The notes under the pieces are model-generated. The model was not told the origin of the DNA. It saw only the letters and a list, made by a program, of their open reading frames with translations, and searched no databases. Shown in pieces: positions 37,317-46,113 of a stretch of DNA of 64,000 bases. The translations under genes were made by a program, and so were the position numbers. This DNA comes from CAWFGW01 sp963849955. GTDB lineage: Bacteria > Bacteroidota > Bacteroidia > Cytophagales > JAAEPT01. The first letter of the stretch is position 1. Every line of letters begins with the position of its first letter. The stretch covers positions 733,522-797,521 of the forward strand of contig CAWKJU010000009.1 of NCBI GenBank assembly GCA_963849955.1, read 5' to 3'.

Positions 37317-38255
37317 ATGCATAGACGACATTTCCTTAAAAAAACTGGACTTGCTCTAGGAGCTTTAAGCATTTCTTCCCCACTATATTCATGTGTTAAC
37401 ACTTCTTCTTCTTTTGATTTTAAAATCTCGTTAGCTCAGTGGTCGTTACACAAAGCATTTTTCAACAAAGAAATTGATCCATTAAACTTTCCCGTCATCG
37501 CCAAAACGGCATATGATATTAATGGTGTAGAATATGTAAATCAATTTTTTGCAGATAAAGCCGAAGACAACACCTTTTTAGCGGAATTAAATAAACGAGC
37601 AGCGGATAATGGGGTACAAAACGTTTTGGTAATGGTTGATAATGAAGGTCATTTAGCTGCAAACAATGATGCGGAAAGACTTAAAGCTGTAGAGAATCAT
37701 TACAAATGGGTTACTGCAGCCAAAACATTAGGTTGTCATTCAATACGAGTCAACCTTCATGGTGATGGAAATGCAGAAGAATGGAAACAAGCTTCTATTG
37801 ACGGACTTGGTCGTCTTACTGAATTTGCAGCCAACCATAAAATGAATGTTATTGTTGAAAATCACGGACAACACTCTTCCAATGGTGCCTGGGTGGCTGA
37901 AATAATTAAAGAGGTCAACAACCCATTTTGTGGCACACTACCTGATTTTGGGAATTTCTGTGTAAAAAGAAGAGATGGTGACCTCTGGGAATCGCCCTGT
38001 GTAGAGCATTACAATAAATATAAAGGGGTGGAAGAAATGCTGCCTTATGCAAAAGGAATAAGTGCCAAAACATTTGAATTTAATGAACAGGGAAATGAAA
38101 CGACCATTGACTTTTTAAGGCTATTTAAATTAATAAAAGAATCTGGTTACAATGGCTATGTCGGAATTGAGTACGAAGGAAATCAGTTAAGTGAAGACCA
38201 AGGTATACGTCAAACAAAAAAGCTTCTAGAGCAAGTACGAGAAACGCTTAGATAA
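37317..38255 (+). CDS. Tat-exported sugar isomerase/epimerase-like TIM-barrel lipoprotein
   Basis: A 312-residue AP-endonuclease-2-fold TIM barrel (sugar phosphate isomerase/epimerase group). The N-terminus has the twin-arginine pattern RRHFLKK and a hydrophobic core ending in YSC, so it is probably a Tat-dependent lipoprotein. Metal ligands typical of the fold are visible in VIVENHGQHSS (Glu), TLPDFGNF (Asp) and YVGIEYEG (Glu). The family isomerises or epimerises sugars and hydroxypyruvate; the substrate is unknown. It is divergent from cca, with a 172 bp spacer that contains no clear promoter. Confidence 0.8.
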   Translation: MHRRHFLKKTGLALGALSISSPLYSCVNTSSSFDFKISLAQWSLHKAFFNKEIDPLNFPVIAKTAYDINGVEYVNQFFADKAEDNTFLAELNKRAADNGVQNVLVMVDNEGHLAANNDAERLKAVENHYKWVTAAKTLGCHSIRVNLHGDGNAEEWKQASIDGLGRLTEFAANHKMNVIVENHGQHSSNGAWVAEIIKEVNNPFCGTLPDFGNFCVKRRDGDLWESPCVEHYNKYKGVEEMLPYAKGISAKTFEFNEQGNETTIDFLRLFKLIKESGYNGYVGIEYEGNQLSEDQGIRQTKKLLEQVRETLR

Positions 38256-38274
38256 CATTATTTTTATATTTAGT

Positions 38275-39669
38275 TTGAAACACTTACGAAATTTTAGCGC
38301 TCTTGTAGAATCAATTCCTTTTGGAGTTGCAATTTTTTGCATGCTATTATTTCAAAAAACGTCTCCAATTTTAAGTGGAGGTGAAGAACAATATCTTGCC
38401 TATGCAAAACAAGCAATGGATCCTGAGTGGATTAAAAACTCCATTAGTTTAACCGAAAAATCAGGATCCAGACTAGTTTTTCAATGGATTGTTGGCACTT
38501 GTCTCCAATACATTAGTTTCGAAACATTTACTGTCATTGCCAGACTTATTAACTACTTACTTTTCGCCATAGCACTCCATACCCTCTTCAACAAATTCAG
38601 GCTTCCTAAACTGTGGACCTTATTCGCATTTCAAATTTACATATTAGGCAAACAAAGCTTTTTTGCTGGTGAATGGATTTTTGAAAGTTTTGAACCAAAA
38701 ACCTTAGCGTATGCTTTCTTGTTTTTTTCGCTCAACACATTACTAGACCGAAAAATTATTCTTTCAGCATTATTATTAGCTATAGGTACTTATTTTCATT
38801 TTTTAGTTACTGGCTGGTTTGTCATTTGTTTGAGTATCTATTGGCTTTTTAAAAAAGAATATAAATCGCTTTTAAAATTTTTAATATCCTTCACACTACT
38901 CATCACACCTTTAGGCATCTACCTATATGAAACTATACTTAAACAATCTGCACATTTTATAGATGGCATTAACCTTAATTGGGCTTATTGCTATGGTCGG
39001 CTTTATCATCACTTAGGTATCGCCATCAGTTGGGACTATTTTATTTCAAAACAGCTTTTAGGAGTAATCACTGCTATTATTGTTAGTGTGCTTTTAATCC
39101 GATTCAAGCATAAAATAAAAGAACGGGACTTCTTTGCTTCTTTTACGATTATTGCGATATCATTATCACTATTTTTTGTATTATTTGCTTTATATGACAG
39201 TTTTATCTTGAATCAATACGCTGCATTCCCACTAAAGACATACCCGTTTAGATCAATGGCTTTAGCGCAGTTTTTTACTTTTTTAATTGCTGCTTATTAC
39301 CTGAATAACAACGTAAATTACATTCACCATAAATCAGTTCTTAGTATATGTATATTAATACTATTTATCGCTCAATCAATTAAGAATTATGACAACTATT
39401 CTAAATCAACTAACAAAACTAGTTCGTTTTCTGAAATGAATAAATACATTATTAACAACACACCCAAGAATGCTGTTTTTCACTTAAATCAAATCCCCTA
39501 TTATATTTCAGAAAGCTTCATTCGAACTACAGAAAGAGATGCTATTTACATTCACAAATTTATCCCCGCAGAAACTTATAAATTATATAATAGATGTGTT
39601 ATTGCTAAAGAATTAAGTGCACTTGACAACCATCAACTCTCAGTTTTAAAACTAAAAAAGAAATATTAA
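38275..39669 (+). CDS. Multi-pass membrane protein, possibly GT-C type
   Basis: A 464-residue protein with about ten hydrophobic helices across residues 15-375 and a soluble C-terminal ~80 residues. The first luminal loop is acidic (SGGEEQYLAYAKQAMDPEW), as in GT-C glycosyltransferases and related unknown membrane families, but no DxD is seen. TTG at 38275 is the only sensible start; it is 19 bp after the isomerase gene, so both may be cotranscribed. No function is assigned with confidence. Confidence 0.55.
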   Translation: MKHLRNFSALVESIPFGVAIFCMLLFQKTSPILSGGEEQYLAYAKQAMDPEWIKNSISLTEKSGSRLVFQWIVGTCLQYISFETFTVIARLINYLLFAIALHTLFNKFRLPKLWTLFAFQIYILGKQSFFAGEWIFESFEPKTLAYAFLFFSLNTLLDRKIILSALLLAIGTYFHFLVTGWFVICLSIYWLFKKEYKSLLKFLISFTLLITPLGIYLYETILKQSAHFIDGINLNWAYCYGRLYHHLGIAISWDYFISKQLLGVITAIIVSVLLIRFKHKIKERDFFASFTIIAISLSLFFVLFALYDSFILNQYAAFPLKTYPFRSMALAQFFTFLIAAYYLNNNVNYIHHKSVLSICILILFIAQSIKNYDNYSKSTNKTSSFSEMNKYIINNTPKNAVFHLNQIPYYISESFIRTTERDAIYIHKFIPAETYKLYNRCVIAKELSALDNHQLSVLKLKKKY

Positions 39670-39772
39670 CTTGAGTATATCGTAAGTGACACAAACATTT
39701 CACTGCAAGACACTCAACTAATTTTTCGTACAAATAATTATTTTTTATATAAAATCATTCGCTTGTAGTTAT

Positions 39773-41860
39773 CTAATTTTTAAGTATTCGAATTATTTTT
39801 TCGCTACCGTTAGCTGAATTCAAAAGCTTTATATAAAAAAATCCAGATCTCAGATCTTGAACATTAACCAAGTTACTACCGAAGAATAAACCTTCTCTTT
39901 TTAAAACATAACCATCACTTTTAATCAGTTCAAAATGAGTGAATGTATTTTCTGAATTATTAATTGTGAAATAATCAAAAAATGGATTAGGGTAAATCGC
40001 GATTTCATCAGAAAATAAATCGCTATTAGAAGTTACAATGCAGTTATTGCATATATTTAAAGTTATATTTTCAACCTTTATACCAGAATCATTCATTTCA
40101 TATCGAATATTATGGATTCCCTCGTCAAGTTCAAACACAGCAGAAGTATTCTGCTGATAATAATTTTTAACTACTTTTTCATCATCCACCCAGATATTAA
40201 AATTATTGAGTAAACCCTTACTAGTAGTAGTGCTTACATTATAATTTCCTCTGTCTTGTATGTTTACATCAAACTCAAACCAATCACCTTTACCTAAATT
40301 GGAAAGGTAAGTTTCTCTTACATTACCTATTATTCTTGTGTTTGAATCAATATATTCTGGTTTCATCTGAAGTGGTACATTCCAAATGTTTCCTTCTTTT
40401 GGAATTAGAGTGTAATGATAAGTTGGTATAAATCCAGTAATAGAATATTTCCCCAAAGAACCGTAATCAGAAAAGCCTATTTCTTGGTTTGAATCACCAA
40501 CACCTTCCACAGACAAGTAATAACCACCTGCTTTTAAGTGAATAGAAAAATTGTTTGTATCCGTTAAACTCAGTATTTCACTATCATTTGTAGCCTCAGT
40601 AAGTACTGCCTTAAACTTCAAATTAGAATGGTTTGAAGTATTAATTGACAACTCAACTTGACCTCCAGATGTTTCAAAATAAAAGACATCTATATCTTTA
40701 GCCTCATTAATAAGCCCATTATTAGAACCTAATATCAATTCTCCAGTATTATTTATTTTAAAAAAAGAACTATGATTATAATCATTAGAATGATCATCTG
40801 GCACAAGCCCTAATCCCAAGTACTCACGCGACATTCTTTCTATATCTAGTTCTTTGTTATTTGCAAATTCATATTCTCCTTTACTCCATTGCGTATATTT
40901 TTTACCATATGATTTCCCCATAATAGGTGCCCACTCCCCTTTTCCTCGAAAATAATCAAACCCATATTGACCATCATGACTTAAACCTAAGGTATGTCCA
41001 ATTTCATGAGAAATCACTTCTCCCGTATTTGCAGGCCAATCGATGAAAGCCCAACAGGGAGTATCATCATTCCAGCCAAAAGAATTGACATAAGCTATTC
41101 CCCCACTTTGAGGATCAATTGTGTTAGTAGGGGTAATTATACATCTCATCCGTTTGTTTTGCGGATATTTTAAAAACTCTTTCTCATCGGTGGTAATGTT
41201 AAGATTTATAGGTGCAAAATCTTCACTGACTATTTCCCAAATTGTTGTTATTTCTTGCTCAGAAAAATTAAATCTTGCTGCTTTAATTACCCCTCCATTT
41301 CCCCACCGTGTTCCTGATACAATTTCTCCATCAAAATCCAGAAGTACAACACCATTTGCTCCAGCATAACTGTTTAATAGTGGGACATTAAAACCTGCCT
41401 CTTCGCGTTTTCTAACAGTCTTCTTTCTTTCTAATGTATGATTATAACCATATTCAGTACAGATAATTTTATCCTTAGTGGTTTGTTCAATGTACACATT
41501 TCCATCCTCAGAAAAATACCGATATGCCTTATCCGAATTTTCTAAAAAAACATGTCCTTCAACCCTTTTATCCTTCATTGAAATAAAAAAAGAGGACTCT
41601 TTATTCAAGTATAAATTGCCCGAAACAATTAAGTTTGACTCATCTTGTTCACTAAATGTCAACTCACCTTGCATGGATAAGGTATTTGATAACTTTAATT
41701 CAACAAAAGACTTCGTTTTTTTTGGTCTATTAGAAATAGTGGTTTGAAGGGTTTTAAATTCTTCATCAAAACTCCCTACAAAAAAAACGGGTGTTTGTGC
41801 CAACGAAAACTCTATAATACACACTTCAATAAGTGTTATTGCTCTAACTAAAAGATTCAT
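39773..41860 (-). CDS. Secreted metzincin-like zinc protease with T9SS type A sorting domain
   Basis: A 695-residue secreted protein. A signal peptide (IIEFSLAQ cleavage region) precedes a propeptide-like part. The protease domain has the zinc motif HEIGHTLGLSHDG (three His and a catalytic Glu) and a Met-turn (WAPIMGKSYGKKY), as in reprolysin/matrixin metzincins. Two beta domains follow (Ig/CBM-like), then a ~75-residue C-terminal type A T9SS domain starting IYPNPFFDYF and ending KIIRILKN. It is released or surface-bound after T9SS export and cleavage. A likely role is degradation of environmental protein. A promoter lies upstream at 41924-41954. Confidence 0.9.
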   Translation of the reverse strand: MNLLVRAITLIEVCIIEFSLAQTPVFFVGSFDEEFKTLQTTISNRPKKTKSFVELKLSNTLSMQGELTFSEQDESNLIVSGNLYLNKESSFFISMKDKRVEGHVFLENSDKAYRYFSEDGNVYIEQTTKDKIICTEYGYNHTLERKKTVRKREEAGFNVPLLNSYAGANGVVLLDFDGEIVSGTRWGNGGVIKAARFNFSEQEITTIWEIVSEDFAPINLNITTDEKEFLKYPQNKRMRCIITPTNTIDPQSGGIAYVNSFGWNDDTPCWAFIDWPANTGEVISHEIGHTLGLSHDGQYGFDYFRGKGEWAPIMGKSYGKKYTQWSKGEYEFANNKELDIERMSREYLGLGLVPDDHSNDYNHSSFFKINNTGELILGSNNGLINEAKDIDVFYFETSGGQVELSINTSNHSNLKFKAVLTEATNDSEILSLTDTNNFSIHLKAGGYYLSVEGVGDSNQEIGFSDYGSLGKYSITGFIPTYHYTLIPKEGNIWNVPLQMKPEYIDSNTRIIGNVRETYLSNLGKGDWFEFDVNIQDRGNYNVSTTTSKGLLNNFNIWVDDEKVVKNYYQQNTSAVFELDEGIHNIRYEMNDSGIKVENITLNICNNCIVTSNSDLFSDEIAIYPNPFFDYFTINNSENTFTHFELIKSDGYVLKREGLFFGSNLVNVQDLRSGFFYIKLLNSANGSEKIIRILKN

Positions 41861-41923
41861 ACTGGTTGTATTTTGTGTTAGCTATAAAAACAATTAACTA
41901 AGCTAGTATCCTTGTGATAGTGG

Positions 41924-41954
41924 CAAAGTTAAATCAAAAAATAATAATGGGAAA
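41924..41954 (-). promoter_or_regulatory. Promoter of the metzincin gene
   Basis: Minus-strand TTTC (41951-41954), 19 bp spacer, TAACTTTG (41924-41931): a full -7 match and 3/4 -33 match, 64 bp upstream of the ATG. Confidence 0.55.
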
Positions 41955-42001
41955 TTTAAAGTATTATTTTTTGATTTAAAAAACAAAAATCATAAAAAAA
42001 A

Positions 42002-42029
42002 CCCCTCGCTGATTTCTATCAACAAGAGG
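42002..42029 (-). terminator. Intrinsic terminator of the DEAD-box helicase gene
   Basis: On the minus strand CCTCTTGTTGAT, loop AGAA, ATCAGCGAGGGG form a 12 bp stem with three G-U pairs, followed by eight T residues (plus 41994-42001). On the plus strand the wobble positions become C-A mismatches, so it works in one direction. Confidence 0.8.
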
Positions 42030-42058
42030 TTTTTTTCGATTAACATACAAATAGTGAT

Positions 42059-43825
42059 CTATTCGTCTTTATTTTCTCGGTTTACTTTTAGTGCTCGTCC
42101 GTTTACTTCAACACCTTCAAAAAACGCATCGATACCTTTACTTTTTGATTTTTCAACTTCAAAATAAGAGTGCTTTTTATCTAAATCGATATCTCCAATA
42201 CTACGTTTATCTAATCCTGACTGTTCACACACGAAGTCTAAAATATCCAGCTTTCTTACACCATCAATTTTACCCACATTAATAAAAAATCGATCAAAAC
42301 CTTTTGAAGACCGAGGTGATTTTTCTCTTACCTCTTTATCTCTTGGTTGTCTTTCTCTGCGTTCAGCTCTATCAAAACGAGTTCCCTCTTCTCTTTTTAC
42401 TCTACGATCCCCTCTATCTGAAGTACCTCTTTCACGTCCTTCTCCTCTTCGTGATTTCCGATCATCTCTTCCGCCTCTGTCATCTCTTGAATTGGACCCT
42501 CTCTCTCTTTCTTCACTTTCTTTCGGTTCCTTAGCAAAAAACCCAAACCGGGTTAACTCTGCACTTATTAGTTTTGAAACCAATTCTTCTTTTGAAAGGT
42601 TTTCCAGCAATTGGCTTACTTCGGTAGATAAATCTGAAGGCACTGATAAAGGTTCAGACTCAGTCAATGCTTTGATTGACTCCAATGTTTTTGATTTCGC
42701 AACATCCTTTCTACCTGGTAAAGTGATTTCTTCGAACTCAATATTGAGATTACGTTCAAGAAATTTAATTTTTCGTTGGTCACTTCTTCTTAAAAATAGA
42801 ATGGAAACCCCTTTTTTACCAGCTCTGGCTGTACGCCCACTTCGGTGAGTATAATATTCTAAATCATCTGGTATATTAAAATGAAAAACATGTGTTAAAT
42901 CATTTACGTCAATACCACGAGCTGCTACATCGGTAGCGACTAAAACATCTAACTTATGGCTTTTAAATTTTTTCATTACCTGCTCACGTGCAGCTTGTGA
43001 CAAATCACCATTGATAGCATCTACGGAACAACCTTCTGCACGAAGGTCATCACTCAATTCTTTAGTCTCAATTTTAGTTTTACAGAAAACAATTCCTCTT
43101 ACATTATCATGAACATCCATATAATGCTTCAAAGAATCTCTTTTTGAACGACCAGCCAACAGGTATTGATGTTCTATATTCTTATTGACTGCTTGTTTAC
43201 CGCCAATGGTAATTTCCTCGGGCTGATCCATGTATTGCTCTACAATTTTTCGGATTCCTTTGGACATCGTTGCTGAAAACAACCATGTTTTTTTAGTAGA
43301 AGGTGTATGGGTTAAAATTTCGTCTATATCTTCACGAAATCCCATGTTTAACATTTCATCTGCTTCATCAAGAACTACTCGCTCGATGGTATCAAACGAA
43401 AGTGCTTTTCTGTTCAACAAATCAATTAAACGTCCTGGCGTTGCTACTACAACATGCACACCTCTTTTTAAAGCTTTCATCTGAGGCACAATATTAGCGC
43501 CCCCATAAACAGCCTCTACATAAAGTCCTCTTCTGTATTTAGAAAATTTTAAAAGTTGGTCAGAGATTTGAAGACATAACTCTCGTGTTGGAGCTAATAC
43601 TACTGCTTGAATATTTCTATTATTAAGATCTACTTGATTAAGTAACGGCAAACCAAAAGCCGCTGTTTTACCCGTACCTGTTTGCGCAAGTCCGATAAAG
43701 TCTGTATTGTTGTTTAAAAGAATTGGTATCGCTTTCTGTTGAATTTCAGAGGGTGCTTCAATACCTAACTCGGGAAGGACTTTCAATATTTCTTCCGAAA
43801 GTCCAAGTTCTGAGAATGTTGTCAA
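42059..43825 (-). CDS. deaD: DEAD-box ATP-dependent RNA helicase
   Basis: A 588-residue RNA helicase. The two RecA domains show AQTGTGKTAAF (motif I), PTRELCLQI (Ia), VLDEADEML (II), FSAT (III), ATDVAARGID (V) and HRSGRTARAG (VI). A long Arg/Glu/Asp/Gly-rich tail (about residues 430-500) leads to a C-terminal DbpA-type RNA-binding domain (RFFINVGKIDGV ... VNGRALKVN). It probably remodels ribosomal or mRNA structures, especially at low temperature. The only in-frame start near the conserved N-terminus is TTG at 43825. A -7 box at 43851-43858 and a terminator at 42002-42029 define a single-gene transcript. Confidence 0.92.
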   Translation of the reverse strand: MTTFSELGLSEEILKVLPELGIEAPSEIQQKAIPILLNNNTDFIGLAQTGTGKTAAFGLPLLNQVDLNNRNIQAVVLAPTRELCLQISDQLLKFSKYRRGLYVEAVYGGANIVPQMKALKRGVHVVVATPGRLIDLLNRKALSFDTIERVVLDEADEMLNMGFREDIDEILTHTPSTKKTWLFSATMSKGIRKIVEQYMDQPEEITIGGKQAVNKNIEHQYLLAGRSKRDSLKHYMDVHDNVRGIVFCKTKIETKELSDDLRAEGCSVDAINGDLSQAAREQVMKKFKSHKLDVLVATDVAARGIDVNDLTHVFHFNIPDDLEYYTHRSGRTARAGKKGVSILFLRRSDQRKIKFLERNLNIEFEEITLPGRKDVAKSKTLESIKALTESEPLSVPSDLSTEVSQLLENLSKEELVSKLISAELTRFGFFAKEPKESEERERGSNSRDDRGGRDDRKSRRGEGRERGTSDRGDRRVKREEGTRFDRAERRERQPRDKEVREKSPRSSKGFDRFFINVGKIDGVRKLDILDFVCEQSGLDKRSIGDIDLDKKHSYFEVEKSKSKGIDAFFEGVEVNGRALKVNRENKDE

Positions 43826-43850
43826 TTGTATTATTGTTTTTTTTGAACCA

Positions 43851-43858
43851 CAAAGTTA
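43851..43858 (-). promoter_or_regulatory. -7 box of the helicase gene
   Basis: Minus-strand TAACTTTG matches TAnnTTTG 25 bp before the TTG start. No TTTG is found at N19. Confidence 0.45.
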
Positions 43859-43984
43859 GTGTAATAAATCGGCTTTATTAAGGGATTTGGAAGAGTATTA
43901 AACGCAGCTGAGCGAATATATAAAAATGATTACACACAAGAGTTACCGCTTAAAAACAAAAATACGTCTTTAAACTGTAATCAA

Positions 43985-44047
43985 AGACAGTTATATTGAC
44001 TCACCTGATCATGACTCTAGCACTATAACCAGTTGATTTGTAACTCT
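43985..44047 (-). pseudogene. Decayed tRNA(CAT) remnant
   Basis: Positions 44002-44036 align without gaps to bases 49496-49530 of the intact tRNA at 49468-49541, 27 of 35 identical (my count by eye). They cover the anticodon arm and D arm; the CAT anticodon is still present, but the anticodon stem and acceptor no longer pair. The T arm and 3' end are barely recognisable. The match continues into the tRNA's 5' flank (see the direct repeats). Confidence 0.65.
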
Positions 44048-44157
44048 CAAGCATAACAACTTCATTATATATGATTCTGTAAGTGGGACTAGTTATTTTC
44101 TGAATTCATGTTCCCAAATCGCTTATTGGGGTCGCAATATCAAGTATATCATTGTAA
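44002..44157 (+). repeat. Left direct repeat flanking the ArsM/ArsL-like operon
   Basis: Co-linear with 49496-49650 over ~156 bp: decayed tRNA part, ~71 bp of weaker match, then a block at 44108-44157 that matches 49601-49650 at 47 of 50 bases. The block includes CCCAA-8 nt-TTGGG, a small inverted repeat whose loop differs while the stem is kept. Confidence 0.75.
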
Positions 44158-45035
44158 GTAATAAGTTAACGGTCAATTCTAGTTAAGTTTTTACACCTTT
44201 TATCAAGCAACATAAAAAACTGATAAAGAAATACTTACATAGAGAAGTTTAAAAACACATTTCATCCATAAGGCATCTGTCGACAATTAATTACTGAATT
44301 TAATCTCTTTAATTTAAAAACACCTTTAAGTAATTGTATTTTTACACGACAAAATGGTACAATGCAAACAATATAACATTAAACTCATTATTTTTTTTAG
44401 ACTTTACTTGACATTTATTTTTTTCACAAATACTTTAATATCAGTTTTTGAATCAACCCAACGACAGTTATGAGTAAATTAATTAAAACAATTTATTTTC
44501 TTTTTTCTCTCACAATAAGAAAGAAGTCACTATCAAAGTAAGGTAGAATAAAATGAGTATTTTGACTCATCATTATTTCAAAACATTTTTGTATAAAGCG
44601 CCACTTTCTAATGCCGTTTTATCTTTTCGAATTAAAAATAGTTAGACAAAAGACTGGTTAATATCAATCTACTCAAATGTCCTTGTGAAACATTTGTGAT
44701 TTAAATAGTGTCTGACTTGGAATTATTCTAGAAAGAAATTTTAGCATTCCAAGAACGAAATGAATTTGATAAACTTAGCTTTTTAAAGTCTAACTATAAA
44801 GTCGGTTATAGTTCAACTTAATTTTTAAACAGATATGACAGTTAAAAATAAATTCTTTGAAAAACCCACCTCTCGAATAATTAATGGAAGGGTTTTAAAA
44901 ATTATTTCATTCTAGTTTTATTTTAGTCTTTACTTTAACCCAACCCTTTTATACTCAAAACAGAACATCTATCAGTACGTTTTAATGACATTTTAATACC
45001 CTTTTATATTAACTAACTTTTAAACTTAATTAAAC
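44158..45035. other. Long non-coding leader region of the arsenic-type operon
   Basis: About 880 bp of AT-rich sequence with no supported gene. Two very short frames begin with ATG (44470, 23 codons with a hydrophobic run; 44835, 26 codons), but neither resembles a known protein. A small inverted repeat ATGAGT-6 nt-ACTCAT lies near 44553 and AAAACCC...GGGTTTT near 44862-44899; either could be regulatory. No arsR-like or other regulator gene is present. Confidence 0.5.
44991..45021 (+). promoter_or_regulatory. Possible promoter of the ArsM/ArsL-like operon
   Basis: TTTT (44991-44994), 19 bp spacer, TAACTTTT (45014-45021), one base off each Bacteroidota box, ending 14 bp before the ATG. This would give a nearly leaderless transcript. 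Confidence 0.3.
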
Positions 45036-46094
45036 ATGAAAAACCAATCACTAATTGAACAAGTCACATCCACTTACACAGAAGCGGCAATAAGTAAAAT
45101 TGACAACTTGTGTTGCCCTACTAGTTATAACGGAGAATTACTCAAGGATTTACCAAAAGAAATTTTGGAAAAAGATTATGGTTGTGGAGACCCCTCTCAA
45201 TATGTCAAAGAAGGAGATTTCGTGCTTGATTTGGGGTCAGGCGTTGGTAAAATGTGTTACATGATAGCCAAAATAGTTGGTTCTAATGGTAAAGTTACAG
45301 GCATAGACATAAATAATGAAATGCTTACAGTGGCTCGAAAATACCAAGATCAATTAAATAATAGAGAAAATGTTGCTAAAACAAATTTTGTCAAAGCTAG
45401 AATTCAAGATTTGAAAACAGACATTGAAAAATTAGAAGCAAAAATAAGAAACACAAAATTTAAGGGTTTTGAAGATTTACAACAAGTAGAATCATATGCT
45501 AATGATTTGAAACAGGAACCTGCTATTCCCGACAATTCTTATGACTTAGTGATTTCCAATTGTGTATTAAATTTAGTAGACGAAGAGGAACGAAAATCTC
45601 TAATCAGTGAAATTTATCGCGTACTAAAGCCTGGTGGCAGGTTTGCAATTTCAGACATTGTTAGTTCTCATTTTGTTCCAGACAGTATAAAATCGAAAGA
45701 TAATTTATGGGGTGACTGCATTAGCGGAAGCTTTCAAGAGGAAGAACTTAGCAGAATATTTTCAAAGGAAGGGTTTGTTCATATAAATTATGAGACTTGG
45801 TCTAACTCCGCATGGAAAATTGTAGAAAACATTGAATTCAGATCGGTTACAATAACAGGTTACAAACCTATCAACACCAGCTGTGAAGATTGCCATTACC
45901 AAGTGATTTACAAAGGTCCGTTTAGCGAGTTAATAGATGATGCTGATCATCGTTACCCTAGAGGAAAACGCGTTGACCTTTGTGAAGAAACTTTTGAACA
46001 TTTAAAACGCTTTGCTCCAAGTGATTTTGTATTTATTACTCCTGAAAACAATGCTTACCAAAACATAGCAGAAAACTGCTGCACTACTTGTTAA
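45036..46094 (+). CDS. ArsM-like arsenite S-adenosylmethionine methyltransferase
   Basis: A 352-residue class I SAM methyltransferase close to ArsM. SAM motif I is VLDLGSGVGK (63-72). Three cysteines match the arsenic-binding cysteines of ArsM by context: C50 in YGCGDPS, C176 in SNCVLNL and C228 in GDCISGS. More cysteines lie at 26-27, 283/286 and 316, and the protein ends CCTTC. Compared with short ArsM proteins there is a ~35-residue insertion (about 123-160) before the PDNSYD motif, and a C-terminal extension (YKGPFSELIDD to RGKRVDLC). It is the first gene of a four-gene operon, 19 bp before a radical SAM gene. I infer methylation of an arsenical; detoxification or biosynthesis are both possible, and the neighbours favour biosynthesis. 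Confidence 0.8.
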   Translation: MKNQSLIEQVTSTYTEAAISKIDNLCCPTSYNGELLKDLPKEILEKDYGCGDPSQYVKEGDFVLDLGSGVGKMCYMIAKIVGSNGKVTGIDINNEMLTVARKYQDQLNNRENVAKTNFVKARIQDLKTDIEKLEAKIRNTKFKGFEDLQQVESYANDLKQEPAIPDNSYDLVISNCVLNLVDEEERKSLISEIYRVLKPGGRFAISDIVSSHFVPDSIKSKDNLWGDCISGSFQEEELSRIFSKEGFVHINYETWSNSAWKIVENIEFRSVTITGYKPINTSCEDCHYQVIYKGPFSELIDDADHRYPRGKRVDLCEETFEHLKRFAPSDFVFITPENNAYQNIAENCCTTC

Positions 46095-46113
46095 ACTTTT
46101 AAACACCACTAAA

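Noticed and set aside
42492..42848. 118-codon frame antisense to the helicase gene
   Set aside because: Mirror of Arg/Glu-rich and helicase codons; the sense gene has all DEAD-box motifs.
44470..44541. 23-codon frame with hydrophobic run as a peptide gene
   Set aside because: No RBS, no clear promoter and no similarity known to me; kept only as a note in the leader region.
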